Source: Xanthostigma xanthostigma
Taxonomy: Eukaryota; Arthropoda; Insecta; Raphidioptera; Raphidiidae
Length of the DNA stretch: 64,000 nt
Direction: 5' to 3'
Assembly (NCBI GenBank): GCA_963575645.1
Contig: OY754473.1
Span: forward strand, 6,944,001 to 7,008,000
Both the position numbers and the translations under genes were made by a program. Under the pieces are notes generated by a model. It saw nothing but the letters and a program-made list of their open reading frames with translations. It was not told the DNA's origin and ran no database searches. Of the stretch, positions 41,400 to 53,100 are shown piece by piece (the first letter of the stretch is position 1; each line of letters starts with the position of its first letter).

Positions 41400-42091
41400 T
41401 GCGGAAAATTAAAATTTTATCTGTTTTTCTTTATTAAACAAAACTGAAGGTTTGCACTGGTTTCGGTATTCTATATAAACTGTTATATTGTGGGTACAGT
41501 TACGAATATATTTTTTTGAACTGATTGTCCAAAACCAAAGTTTTTTTTAGCTTGGATTTAATTTTAGGGACACGTGGCTCTTAACCAAGTGAATTTTTCC
41601 ACGAAACTGAACTATTATTTAGTTATTTAATTGAACTACAGTGCGTAATTATAAATGTTCAAGTACCGCAAATTTATAACAATTTATGACAATTGTAGGT
41701 TAATTACACATGTTTACATATTGTTTTTTTTATTATGCTAATGGCTTTTGCCGAAGCATTTATTTTTCAAAATACAAAAAAAAACGTTGGTTATATTAAA
41801 AACATTAATGTTTCGTCCTGATGGTCAAAGCAATTATCTAAATGAAAACTTGTGTAAACTTTTCAATATTTTTTCTTGACTTTAATAAATTAAAAATCGT
41901 AAATTTGTTTAACTTCGCGAGTTTTCATCGAAATCTAGACGTAAATTTCGGCCCATAAGTCATATTTAGTATCTATTTATTTTTTATTAAATATTTAATG
42001 GTGTTTCTAAATTATTATCATTATTTTTAATATAATTAATTATACACATTTTATTTTAAATGCACCATTATAAAGCTTGCATATTTACAAA
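41400..42091 (-). other. upstream region of GR gene 7
   Basis: It contains the subfamily B upstream block with a TCAGT motif (41586-41625). No coding region was seen. Confidence 0.5.
41586..41625 (-). promoter_or_regulatory. subfamily B upstream block with TCAGT, gene 7
   Basis: The plus strand reads GTGAATTTTTCCACGAAACT then GAACTATTATTTA. On the minus strand this gives AGTTCAGTTTCGTGG, with TCAGT at 41606-41610, 207 bp upstream of the ATG. TCAGT is the known arthropod initiator core. The same block stands before genes 8, 9 and 10. Confidence 0.45.
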
Positions 42092-42195
42092 TGTTTCATT
42101 ATAATAATAATAATAATAATAATAATGCGTTTGACGTCCGTTTCTCGACTTTATCATAACAGACGCCACTCGCTCCATTACTATTTTCCATTTAT
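42092..42195 (-). mobile_element. SINE tail fragment (GCGGGGTG family)
   Basis: An ATA-repeat microsatellite at 42101-42125 is followed by GCGTTTGACGTCCGTTTCTC and CATAACAGACGCCACTCGC, the 3' end of the SINE seen at 25398-25829. The head is missing. The short minus frame at 42068-42259 is not a gene. Confidence 0.6.
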
Positions 42196-42493
42196 CAGCA
42201 CTAATAAAATTAGTTGCAATAACGGATAAAATAAACAACACAAATGAGTTTTTATTCATAATAATATTTTTAATTATTACATGACAATTATTATTACATT
42301 TTATATTGTCAGATAATATTTATTCTGAGATAACATCGGTAAGTAACTTTAATCTCGTTAACTATTAAAAAAAATATTTTAGAATATCAAACCGTAAAAT
42401 TCATAGCGCTAAGAAAAATACTTACAAATACTAAATTACTGCAAATATTTTCAAAATTATATCAACATATTTTGTGCTTTTATAATAATATAC

Positions 42494-45313
42494 TTAAATG
42501 TTTTGATTCCATTGCAATATAACAATAAGATAAGTCGTTACAGTCGATAAAACTGACAGCACTAAACCCAATTGAATTCTGAAAAATCCGCAAGCTGAAA
42601 TATTAACGTCTCTGTGAACAACTTGAACTGAAAACATCTTCAGGTATTTTCTCGTCGTTTTGTCGTAACTCGCTGGCAATTCGTACAACAGTTTATCTGC
42701 TACGATTGAGGTGAGGTTTGCTTCTGTGACCAGTGAATGACAGCTCAAAGAAACGAAAAAAAGCGTCGTCTAGACAAAAAAAAACAACACATTCTTAACT
42801 TGCATGGTGGTGGAAGGACAACTATAATATATGGTGGAAGTACGGGTTTGCATATTATATCTGTGGCACAATATTAGTTGTGTATGTTTTAACTCAAATT
42901 TCTAGGTAACAACTATTATTATTTTATTCAACATATTTATTAACGTAAGTTTGTAATATTAATATTATTTAATTCAACACATTTATTAATTTAAGTTAAT
43001 TTTTAACATGAACACTACTTCCTAGTTCATACGCTCCGCTGCCATCTTGCCTCTGTTTCTTTACATGACCACTAGGTACACCAGTGGCGGCGTGGCTTTT
43101 TAAGACGCGCTCTTAAAAAAATCGAGTTTTTTTAATATTATTATTGGTACTTACTAGCTGTGACATGGACCATGAAAATCCAGTTATTATTAAGTACGGC
43201 CGATTTCCAGTGATTTGCATATGGTCATTGTGTGCGTACGCTAACATCACTAGAAAATATAAATTAAGCAAAACATTGCTGATCGCATGCATAGTAACAA
43301 CTAACAAGTTTAGACCGAATGTCGAATTCACCAAGTGGATGCTGTCACAGAGCTGGTTATGTGCTCTCATTAATCCTGAAAGTATAAAAATATTGTTACA
43401 AGTAAAATTTATTTAGCCGCGTAACTGTTTGAAATTTTCTGTAACGGTAAAGGGGAAATTTTTATCGGCGGGGAAATATAATAATAATAATAATGCGTTT
43501 AATGCCCGGTTTACATTATTCCAGTCCAGTGCTGGACTGGATCGCTGGACTGGATTCGTTGTCTACATTATTCCAGTCATTTAGAAACCGTTTTCATTGT
43601 GAACACTACAGTGACAATGATTTCAAAAAGAGATCAGTTTCGAAAATGTTTCAAACGTGCTCAATCACTCTTGCTACAAGAAGTTATTAATGGAATGGCA
43701 CTGGATTGGCCGTCTACATTATTCCAGTTGCACTGGATTGATCGCACTGGATTCAAAAGTAGACCGCGAATCCAGTTACTGGACTGGAATGCTTACTGAA
43801 TCCAGTGCATTCCAGTGAGGGTTTACATTATTCCAGTTGCAATCCAGCACTGGACTGGATCGCTGGACTGGAATAATGTAAACCGGGCATTACGTCCGTT
43901 TCTCGACTTTATGTTATAACTAGAGCTGTAAAAGTAACGATAAATTGTGTACCCGTATGTATTCGTTACTTAAAGAACCAGTACCCGTTACTTTCGTATC
44001 GTTACGTTACTCGTTACTTTTCATACGACATACAATCGTGTACTAACAGCATCAAGCATGTACCATCGCATCGAGGCGCGTCGCATACGTGATACCTACG
44101 GTATGACTTCGTTCGTATAACGTATAGCCGCATCAAACGAGTCGAACTGACATGGATGCGAAAGATGCGAGTAACGAAATAAATTTGTAAGTAACGATTC
44201 GTTACTTCGAGTCATACGATGTACCCGTTACTCAGTAACGAATACATACGGCTTGTTACAGCTCTAGTCATAACCGCCATTCGCACCATTACTATTTTCT
44301 ATATATCACACTTCCTGTTATTTTCTATATTCTTCAACTTCAAAAAATTAATAGCAATGGGCGAATGGAGGAATATTAGGTCATTAGGATTTTGAGCATA
44401 GGAGTTTGACAGGTAATCGACCATGGCCTTGAGTAAGGAACCATCTCGATATTTATCTGGAGCAGGAACTACCGTTTCTCGGCGAGAGGCAGCGGAAAGA
44501 GTCCCAGCCACATCTGTTCCCGCCGGGATTCGAGCCCGGTATATCCCGAATCCAATGCTCTCACTACACCAGTTATTTTACAAAAAAAAAATAATAACAT
44601 TAATTAGTAACAATTTTTTTATATTTATAAAAAAACATGTTTCCAAGTAAATCCTAGATCAAAAGTAGATACTTACTTGAAACGGAATGATATTCCAATT
44701 TCGGAATTTTATCATCGACAGTAATAAACATATTATCCTCAATTTTCGAGCAACCAAACTGACTTTCGAGTGTTTTATTTAAAAATTTGAACCGTTGTTC
44801 AATTTCATACAAAATATGTATGAATTGAAAAATCATCAATATCGAGATAAACTGCAGTGGCCAATAAAAAATACTGCACTTTAAAGTACCAATACTTTGT
44901 TTCATAAATAAGTCATAAATAACTATCCCACCGATTATAAAATAAAACGCCGTAATTAAAAATAATTGAATTAAAACTTTTGGGTGTCGCGTTTTGAAGA
45001 AGTCTTTTCTGTTAAATTTTAACGCACTGTCTACTAAGTCAATATTTTTGCAAACTTTAACCATTTTCGGGCTGTTTTTAATCGCAAGCAGAATTTCCGA
45101 AACTGCAACGATGCTTATTTCTAACAACGGGACAATCGATTCTTTTTCAAAAATTTGCAGATTGATAAAAAAAATACATGATATCAAAATTATTCTATAA
45201 ATTGTTTGTTTTCTAGAAAGTTTTTTCACTTCGCTACCATTATAACTGAAAAGTGACAATCCCGTTACGTCAAATAATGTTTGGAAAAAACCGGACAATA
45301 TAAAAAATGTCAT
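42494..45313 (-). CDS. gustatory receptor gene 8 (subfamily B)
   Basis: Exon 1 is 44677-45313, exon 2 is 43155-43375 and exon 3 is 42494-42769, giving 377 residues. Exon 1 starts MTFFILSGFFQTLFDVTGLS and ends EYHSVSS at A/GTAAGT, so the split codon differs from gene 7 but keeps phase 1. Exon 2 has LMRAHNQLCDSIHLVNSTFG. Exon 3 has LLYELPASYDKTTRKYL and ends TTYLIVILQWNQNI. It differs from exon 3 of gene 7 at only a handful of residues. Intron 2 is short (about 385 bp). Intron 1 holds a SINE that two further elements have broken up. No disabling change was seen. Confidence 0.88.
43503..43889. mobile_element. MITE, TGCCCGGTTTACATTATTCC ends
   Basis: The ends TGCCCGGTTTACATTATTCC and GGAATAATGTAAACCGGGCA are perfect inverted repeats. 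The interior repeats CCAGTCCAGTGCTGGACTGG-like segments. The left flank is TTAA and the right flank TTAC, so the target was TTAA or TTA (piggyBac-like or PIF/Harbinger-like). The two small + frames inside it are not genes. Confidence 0.7.
43921..44266. mobile_element. hAT-like MITE, TAGAGCTGTAA ends
   Basis: The ends TAGAGCTGTAAAAGTAACG and CGTTACAGCTCTA-like TTACAGCTCTA are inverted repeats, flanked by 8-bp duplications GTTATAAC (43913-43920) and GTCATAAC (44267-44274) that differ at one base. This fits the hAT group. Confidence 0.75.
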
Positions 45314-46435
45314 TTTAGCTGTTTTTCTTTATAAAACTAAACTTGGAAGTTGAAATGTTAGAATTTAGCGGAGACTTTGTTGACTCTCGGGGCGAATTAT
45401 TAGAATTAGAATGTTCGATCAAAATTGGTTCAGTGGTTTTTGAGTTAAACGGAAACAAATAAATTTACAATCATAGAAAAATTATGAAGTCCGCTAGCTT
45501 AAACTGCAATATTGTAGACAAAGTATGTTTTTAATTTAATCCAAAACCAAAATTGTTTTAAAATTTGGATTTAATTTTAGGAACACAGAATTACGTGGCT
45601 GTTAGCCGTGTGAAATTTTCCACTAAACTGAACTATTATTTAATTGAAGTACAGTGCGTAATTATAAATATATAAGTATAGCAAATTTATTATAATTTAC
45701 AGCAATTCTAGTTTATATTAAAAACATTAATATTTCCCATTAATGGTCAAAGCAATTATCTAAATTAAAATTTTTTTTCTTTATTTTGATAAATTCAGTT
45801 CATAAAAAGTGGCATTAGTGTATTTGCCATAAGGCAATTACACTATTGGCGTCGGTGGGATGGCGGGACCTAGGAGTCGGACCAATTTAGATTGACAAAA
45901 GGTCATTGTTATCAGTGATCTATACAAATTAAAAATTGTAAGTTTGTTTAAATTTGCAAGTTTTTGATGAAAAGACGCAAATCTCGGCGCATAAGTCATA
46001 TGTTTTTTTTTATTTTTAATGATGAAGTTTACAAATAAATATCAAAAATTTTAAAAATTAAATTATAGTAAATATTCCAATAATATTACTAAATAATTTT
46101 TCGCTTTGTAATTTTTATTTAAAAAAATGATTTCATTGCATAATAGACTAAATTAAGTCGTGACAAGAGATAAAATAGATAGCACAAATGAATTTTTATT
46201 GATTACAATATTTTACATTTTAAATTATTTAATGACAATAATTATTATCTACACTTTATAATTTTAGATAATGATTATTTCAAGAAGACATCCCCAAAAA
46301 AAAATGTTAAAGCACGTTTTTCAGTTTCATTAAATGTTAAAAAAAAGTTATTTTACAATATCAAATCGCAGAATAAATAATACTTCCAATTACGAAATTG
46401 CTGCAAATATTTTCGACAATCTAAAATTATTCTTT
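45314..46435 (-). other. upstream region of GR gene 8
   Basis: The first 550 bases resemble the upstream region of gene 9 in order: CATAGAAAAATTATGAAGTC, the TCAGT block, and GGCGTCGGTGGGATGGCGGG at 45848. No gene was seen. The farther part is AT-rich and unrecognised. Confidence 0.5.
45612..45645 (-). promoter_or_regulatory. subfamily B upstream block with TCAGT, gene 8
   Basis: The plus strand reads GAAATTTTCCACTAAACTGA then ACTATTATTTA. TCAGT lies on the minus strand at 45627-45631, 314 bp upstream of the ATG. Confidence 0.45.
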
Positions 46436-46740
46436 AAATAAAATTATCGACCAATTTTTCAGACAATATATTAACAAAAAATATAATTAATACATTAACG
46501 TTTCGATCCGGATTTGGATCTTCTTCAGAACGGATCTAAAAAATATAAAAAATAATTAATATTCAATTTCTAATTCGCTTTTTATAAAATTCTTTCAAAA
46601 TAATTAATTAATTAGTATCAAAATATTGAAAAAATAATAAACGTTAATGTATTAATTATATTTTTTGTTAATACATATATTGTTTGAAAAATTGATCGAT
46701 AATTTTATTTATTGAAGAGTTCTAATCAGACGTTAATCAA
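46436..46740. mobile_element. hairpin MITE, AAAATTATCGACCAATTTTT type, copy 2
   Basis: The outer arms AAAATTATCGACCAATTTTT and AAAAATTGATCGATAATTTT enclose inner repeats TTAATACATTAACGTTTCG and AAACGTTAATGTATTAA. The right flank ATCAGACGTTAATCAAAGAT is the same text that follows the copy at 21758-21898, so that text may belong to the element. Confidence 0.6.
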
Positions 46741-46782
46741 AGATTTGAATCTAAAATTATGTTCGTGCCTTTATAATAATGC

Positions 46783-49234
46783 CTAAATGTTTTGATTCCA
46801 TTGCAATAAAACAATAAGATAAGTTGTAACAGTCGATAAAATCGACAATACTAAGCCCAAATGAATTCTGAAAAGTCCACAAGCTGAAATATTAACGTCT
46901 CTGTGATCAACTTGTACTGAAAACAGCTTCAGGTATTTTCTCGTCGTTTTGTCATAACTCGCTGGCAACTCATACAACAGTTTGTCTGCTACGATTGAGG
47001 TTAGATTTGCTTCTGTGACCAGATTATGACAGCTCATGGAAACGAAAAAAACGGTCGTCTAGAAAAAAAAAACACATTCTCAATTTACGGGTCTGCATTA
47101 TATATCAGTGACACACTATTAGGCCTCTTGTTAAAGACAACGGATAACGGCCCGATTTTTGTGACGGGCGACGGGCCGACGCGTAGTGTTCAATAGGTTA
47201 GTGTGGGTGTTTATTAACGCGGCGGACATGTGACCGTTTCAACGGATACGCGCACGTCGCCCCTCGGCGCGACGGCAGTCTGTTCGATGCAGTGAACCAC
47301 GTCATTTCATAGAAGTCTGTTGACGACGACAGATGTGCGCGCACGTTTTTACGTATACCTACCTACCTACCTTGTTCTGCTCATTGTAAATATGGAGTTT
47401 AAAATTGATATTGATATGGATTTATTAATTAGCCTTGTTCATAATAGGCCAGTGTTGGGACAAGACTTTAGGAAATTACAAAAATAAACAAGCAAGACAT
47501 AATGTACTTGCACTTCTTCGTATAGAACTGATATCGATAACAATGGACGCGCTCACGTATATGCGGATATCGTGTACAAAGGTAACCGTTTCGCGTCGGC
47601 CCGTTACCTGTTGACTAAAACGGTCGTTAACAAGAGCCCTTAGTCGTCACTTGTTTCATGTTTTAACTCAAATCCGTGTTTTTTTACTTACTAGCAACGA
47701 TAGTGACCATAAAAATCCAGCTATTACTAAGTACGGGTGATTGCCTCCCGTGATTTGCAAAATATTTTTGTGTGCATACGTCAACATTACTAGATTATAT
47801 AAGGTAATCAACAGATTGCTCGTTGCATGTGCAATAATAACTAACAAATTGAAGCCGAATGTCGAGTTCACCAAGTGGATACTGTCACAGAGCCGATTAT
47901 GTGCTCTCATTAATCCTGAAAGTATAAAATTGCGACTATCAAAAGACTTGCGCGTTAAGAGCATAGGATACCTAAACAAAAACCCTGTGCACTCTTCATC
48001 ACAAATTCTTATCGCTCTCTCTCTTGAAATGCTAAAGGGTTCGGATAAAGGCCAAATGAAGGACCAAGAATCAAACTATTCAGATTCGAAAGACGATATT
48101 TTTTTTACTACCTATGAAAGGTTACGCAATTCATAATTTTTTAAAGTCTGTTTTTCCGGGATGCGCACTACGCACTGTATTCAAATTTCGTTGTAATCGG
48201 ACGTCATCATTACGATTTCAGTTTATTTTATAAAAATACTAACGATCCGCCCCGGTTTTACCCGGGTGCGATTGCAAAATATATTTCGTTTGCGGCTTGG
48301 CGTCTTTAACCCAAATTCCACGAGATTTGCTTCTGAACTAATAGCTTTGAGCAAAACAGACGTCGCTACTTGGTACTAAAACAGTTTTTTTTTGTTTGCT
48401 TGTGTTCTAACAGCTTTGAGTAAATTCTATCAGATGTCGTTATATGTTACTAAAACAGTTTTTTTTTTTTTGAGAAAACACCGTAATTTTGTATAAAATA
48501 TTTAATAACACTATCTTATTGCACCAAGCAAGACACATTTACAAAATTTCATTAAAATCGGTTCAGTACACCCTAAATCGAAAATATAGGGACTTACCGG
48601 AAATGTAATGATTGTCCAAATTTGGAACTTTACCACTGACACTAATAAACAAATTATCCTCAATTTTCGAGCAACCAAACTGTCTTTCGAGTATTTTATT
48701 AATAAATTTGAACCGTTGCTTAATTTCATACAAAATTTGCATGAACTGGAAAATCATTAACATTGAAATAAATTGAACAAGCCCATAAAAAATATTGTAA
48801 TTCGAAGAATTAATGTTTTGAGTCGTGTATATTGTATAAGTTACCGTTCCACCCATTATAAAAAGATATGCCGTAATTGCAAATAATTGAATTAAAACTT
48901 TTGAATGTCGCGTTTTGAAAAAGTCTTTTCGGTTGAATTTCAACGCACTATCGACCAAGTCAGTATTTTTGCATGCTGTAATCATTTTCGGGCTGTTCAA
49001 AATCGTAAGCACCATTGCCGAAATTGTAACGAAGTCCATCTCTAGCAATGCAATTAATAATTCCATTTCAGAAGTTTGCATACTGATAAAAACGATACAC
49101 GATATCAAAATTATTCTATAAATTATTTGTTTTCTAGAAAGTTTCTTCAATTCGCTGCCATTTAAACTGAAAAATGACAATCCCGTTACGTTGAACAATG
49201 TTTGGAAATAACCGGACAATACAAGAAAAGTCAT
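46783..49234 (-). CDS. gustatory receptor gene 9 (subfamily B)
   Basis: Exon 1 is 48598-49234, exon 2 is 47692-47915 and exon 3 is 46783-47058, giving 378 residues, one more than genes 7 and 8 because exon 2 has an extra codon (GGNHPYL). Exon 1 starts MTFLVLSGYFQTLFNVTGLS and ends DNHYISG at GTAAGT. Exon 2 has LMRAHNRLCDSIHLVNSTFG. Exon 3 begins TTVFFVSMSCHNLVTEAN and ends TTYLIVLLQWNQNI at a TAG. Intron 2 contains a PIF-like MITE. Intron 1 carries a CCCGGGTG-type repeat fragment. No disabling change was seen. Confidence 0.88.
47122..47639. mobile_element. PIF/Harbinger-like MITE in gene 9 intron 2
   Basis: The ends GGCCTCTTGTTAA and TTAACAAGAGCCC are inverted repeats with one mismatch, flanked by TTA on both sides (47119-47121, 47640-47642). 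The interior is clearly richer in GC than the host intron (GACGGGCGACGGGCCGACGC). A three-base TTA duplication is typical of PIF/Harbinger elements. Confidence 0.65.
48240..48590 (-). mobile_element. CCCGGGTG-ended repeat fragment in gene 9 intron 1
   Basis: AACGATCCGCCCCGGTTTTA then CCCGGGTGCGATTGC and ATTAAAATCGGTTCAGTAC resemble the fragment at 34010-34386. The right end runs to the exon 1 donor of gene 9. Confidence 0.4.
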
Positions 49235-49844
49235 TGCGGAAAATTCAAATAGTATCTGTTTTTCCTTGTGAAATAAAACTTGAAGTTAATATGTTAGGTA
49301 AACACGTCTTTTGCACTGGCTTTGGCGGCCGCTTTGCTGACTGTCGGCGCAAATTATTGGAAGTATAGCCTGTAACAAACACTATAGTGAAAATTCGATT
49401 AAAATTGCTTCAGTTTTTTTTCAGTTAAACCGAAACAAATAAACTTACAGTCATAGAAAAATTATGAAGTCAGCTAGTACCGTACCCAATAAATTGTAGA
49501 CAAAGTTTTTTAAATTTTAATCCAAAACCATGTTTTTTAAAAATTTTGGTTTAATTTTAGGAATATGAAATAACCTATTAACTATGTGAAATATTCCATG
49601 AAACTGAACTATTATTTAATTAATGTACAGTGCATACTACATAATTATAAATATATATATAGTACTTACAGCAAATAAATTATAATTAAGGGCAATTTAT
49701 ATATTGTTTCGTCTTAATGATCGAAGCAATTATCTAATTGGAAACTTTTTTTTCTTTACTTTGATAAAAAAGTGGCATTATAAGTGTATTTACACTATTG
49801 GCGTCGGTGGGATGGCGGGACCTAGGGGTCGAACCAAAATTTCT
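49235..49844 (-). other. upstream region of GR gene 9
   Basis: It is similar in order to the upstream region of gene 8 and includes the TCAGT block (49585-49621) and GGCGTCGGTGGGATGGCGGG near 49800. No gene was seen. Confidence 0.5.
49585..49621 (-). promoter_or_regulatory. subfamily B upstream block with TCAGT, gene 9
   Basis: The plus strand reads TGTGAAATATTCCATGAAAC then TGAACTATTATTTAAT. TCAGT lies on the minus strand at 49603-49607, 369 bp upstream of the ATG. Confidence 0.45.
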
Positions 49845-50074
49845 CGACCAAAGCCATGGCCGTTTACCTATCAAACTCCTATGCTCAAAATTTGCCAACC
49901 TTATCCTAATCTCCTAAAATTCCTTTATTCGTTTATCGCCAATAATTAAGTGGAAGTTGAAAAAATGTTGAAAATAACGAGAAGTGTTGATAGATGGAAA
50001 ATAGTAATGGTGTCTGTTATGACATAAAGTCGAGAAACGAACGTTAAACGCATTATTATTATTATTAATATACA
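49845..50074 (+). mobile_element. SINE (GCGGGGTG family), head-truncated, plus orientation
   Basis: CAAAGCCATGGCCGTTTACC through GACATAAAGTCGAGAAACGA to an ATT-repeat tail matches the body and tail of the SINE at 25398-25829 in the opposite orientation. It lies just downstream of gene 10. The + frame at 49704-49949 is not a gene. Confidence 0.65.
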
Positions 50075-50181
50075 GTTACAAATGTTTCATTAATATAAAT
50101 ATCAAAAATTTGTTAAATAAAATAAAAATAAGTAGTGTAACATAATTATTTTCAAATCATTATTCGCTTTTTAATTTACAT

Positions 50182-53100
50182 TTAAAAAAGTTGATTCCAT
50201 TGCAATAACACAATAAAATAAGTCGTGACAACGGATAAAATCGACAGCACTAAGCCCAAATGAATTCTGAAAAATCCACAAGCTGAAATATTGACGTCTC
50301 TGTGAAAAACTTGGTCTGAAAACAATTTTAAGTAGTCTCTCGTCGCTTTATCATAACTCGTTGGCAATTCATATAACAGCTTGTCTGCTATTATCGATGT
50401 TTGTTTCGCTTCACTGATCACAGAATGGCAGCTCAAGGATACGAAAAAAAGTTTTATCTAGAAAAATACATTTATTAAACTTTACATTTTGTATAGGTAC
50501 TGCAGTAATTTTCGTAATTGACCTCTGTATTACTCAATATTTGCAAAAGATTTTTTACGGTGGTGGAAGAACATGTTTATTTCTATAATGCATTTTTGAT
50601 TTCCAATATTGTTGCGTGCCCCCTATTGGGACGACTATGGCTTCTGTAGAATCTTCTAGTAACAACAACAACAATGGAAAACAGGTAGTTAAGAAAACCC
50701 GACCTTCATACAATTGCCTGAAGAATGCAATGCATGTTAAGAAAGGTCGACATGCTTGCATGAGTCAGTCATTTGGTTACTTCCAGACAAACAACTGTGT
50801 GATATAAATTGTTCAGTGTCGGTACAGCAAGATAAAAGATAAATGAGCTGTGTAAACCATTGAGATCAATTATATAAATCTGGCTCTACATAAATAGCTT
50901 CTGTGTTGGAAATAATCGTGTGAATATAGTTAATAGACAAGTGTGCTAATAAACTTTGGTGTGTTCCTGTATTGTAAATATTTTGTGTACATATAATTAG
51001 TGACTTTATATTCTTCTGTTACTATTTTATTATTTAGAACTGTCGTTATTTTGTTTATTGTTACTGTTAAGTTAAAGAAGCACTTTTACGTTTGTGTGTT
51101 TAACTGTTTTGTTAAACGTGTATTATTGAAAATAAATAATTTCCACAACGGACAAGAACAGTTTTGTTACAATATCAACAAAAAGCATGTATGTCTCGCG
51201 TCTTAAATAAACTTCGATGTGTATCCATATACTTACTAGCAAAAATAATGCCCACGAAAATCCGATTATCACTAAATACATTAGCGTTTGAGTAATTTCT
51301 GAGGAGTGTTGGTTTCCGTACCTTTTCAGCGGCACATACATATTTAACAGGATGTTGCATATAACAAAAATAATAAAAACAAACAGGCCAAAGCCGAATG
51401 TCGAGCTCACCAAGTGGATGCTGTCACAGAGTTGGTTATGTGCTCTCATCAACACTGAAATTATAATATTACATTGTGTAGGGTCGTAATGCGTTATAAT
51501 ACGACGAGATGTAACATTATCTTTAAAACGAGTGCTAGTCACACGAGATATATCTTAGTTTTTGCCCATATCTTATATAAAATAGTTGTTTTTCACTTGA
51601 AAAATTTTAGGTTATAAAAACAAGCGTTGATTTGCTATGAAATTGGCATAGTTTGACCAATTATGTTTTTACTTTACTGCTCTCGTGCGCAATTGATCAC
51701 TTTACATATTTGCATACATGCATGTAAAACAGCGATATTATAGGGCAGCGATGGTGAACCTTTTTGAGAAGTGGGTCAAATTTTGTTCATTATTTTATTT
51801 TAAAATATCATAGACCAATGAGCGAAATATGAATTACGCGTTTTTTTTGTTTAACGCCCGTTCTAAAAGCGCTTTAAAGATTGACGATTTTAATTTTAAG
51901 GAGGTTGAGCCGTTTTACGAAGATAATGAAAAAAATCTGAAACAAAGTTTTTTTAATAGATTTTTTTATGACAAAATTTTCTGTAAAAAATCCAAAATCA
52001 TTAGAAGATTTATAAAGTTAAAAATTAAAAAAAAACTTTTATATGTAGGTAGTCTTATGGAAAATATGTCAACCTAGCATGCAAACGGTACATTTTAATT
52101 TTTTACAAATAACCAAATAATGTCAGCAGTTCCGAAAAATAACTATGTAAAGCATCGTTGTCTTACGCATATTTTAATATTGTTTCTGAATTAATTAGGA
52201 AACTTTTAATTAATAAAAACAATAATTAAACCTTAGCACTTTTCAATTATGAACTTTTATTCTTGACTATTTTAACAATTTTAACTGAACTTTCATATTT
52301 TTAATGATTTAATTTTAATTTTTGACGCGATAACGTCTTATTAATTGATGAAACACCGGCTGCATGCACGAAAAAGTGTAACGTTCCGAAAAGTGTAACG
52401 TTCCGCCTGAGCGTGAAACACCAGCTGCACGCACGAAAAAGTGTAACGTTCCGCCTGACCCTGTGCGTGCTAGCGAGAGCGCAGTAATGTATTATTAAAT
52501 ATGATATTCGAGCGGAATACATTATCACGTAAAACTATCGTCCGTAAACCGACTTTACAGACAACCAATTTTTATTACTTCTAATTTCTTTTTTTAATTA
52601 TTTACTGCAAAAAATATGTAAAATACAGATATTTACATACATTTATTTTTTCTAACCTAACTTTGTACTAAAAATTCAAAAGTTAGTCCATTAAGTAAAA
52701 TACTGAAATAATTAATTATTTATGTATGCCTTTATGACAATAATTTATTGTTATCATCGACTTGTAACCTTTTATAAAAATTAATTATGGAAAAGTTTCC
52801 ATGTAGAATTCGACTTACTTTTGATTGGGACTATAACGCATCGACCTCCTTAAAATAAAAACTACAGTGTTCTAAGGTTTGAGTATGATGCTATAAAAAA
52901 TGCGGGACGACTCTCTCCCATCGAAAGTACATACCGATAATAGAAAAACTAGAAGTTTTATTGTCTATAGCAATACATATTTTATTTTCCTTGTCACGAT
53001 GGAGAAATGTGTTTTCAAGTATTTTATTTAATAATTTGAAGCGTTGTTCAATTTCATACAAAATCTGAACGAACTGAAAAATCGTTAATATCGGGATGTA

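Larger units (their letters stand above)
43480..44575 (-). mobile_element. SINE interrupted by two nested elements
   Basis: SINE pieces lie at 43480-43502 (ATA tail and GCGTTT), 43890-43920 (TACGTCCGTTTCTCGACTTT..) and 44267-44575 (CATAACCGCCATTCGCACCA to the tRNA-like head near 44555). Joined together they match the continuous copies at 25398-25829 and 54963-55381. The gaps are exactly the elements at 43503-43889 and 43921-44266. Confidence 0.7.

Noticed and set aside
43493-43799. Two overlapping plus frames rich in LDW/LDS
   Set aside because: They translate the CCAGTCCAGTGCTGG repeats of a MITE.
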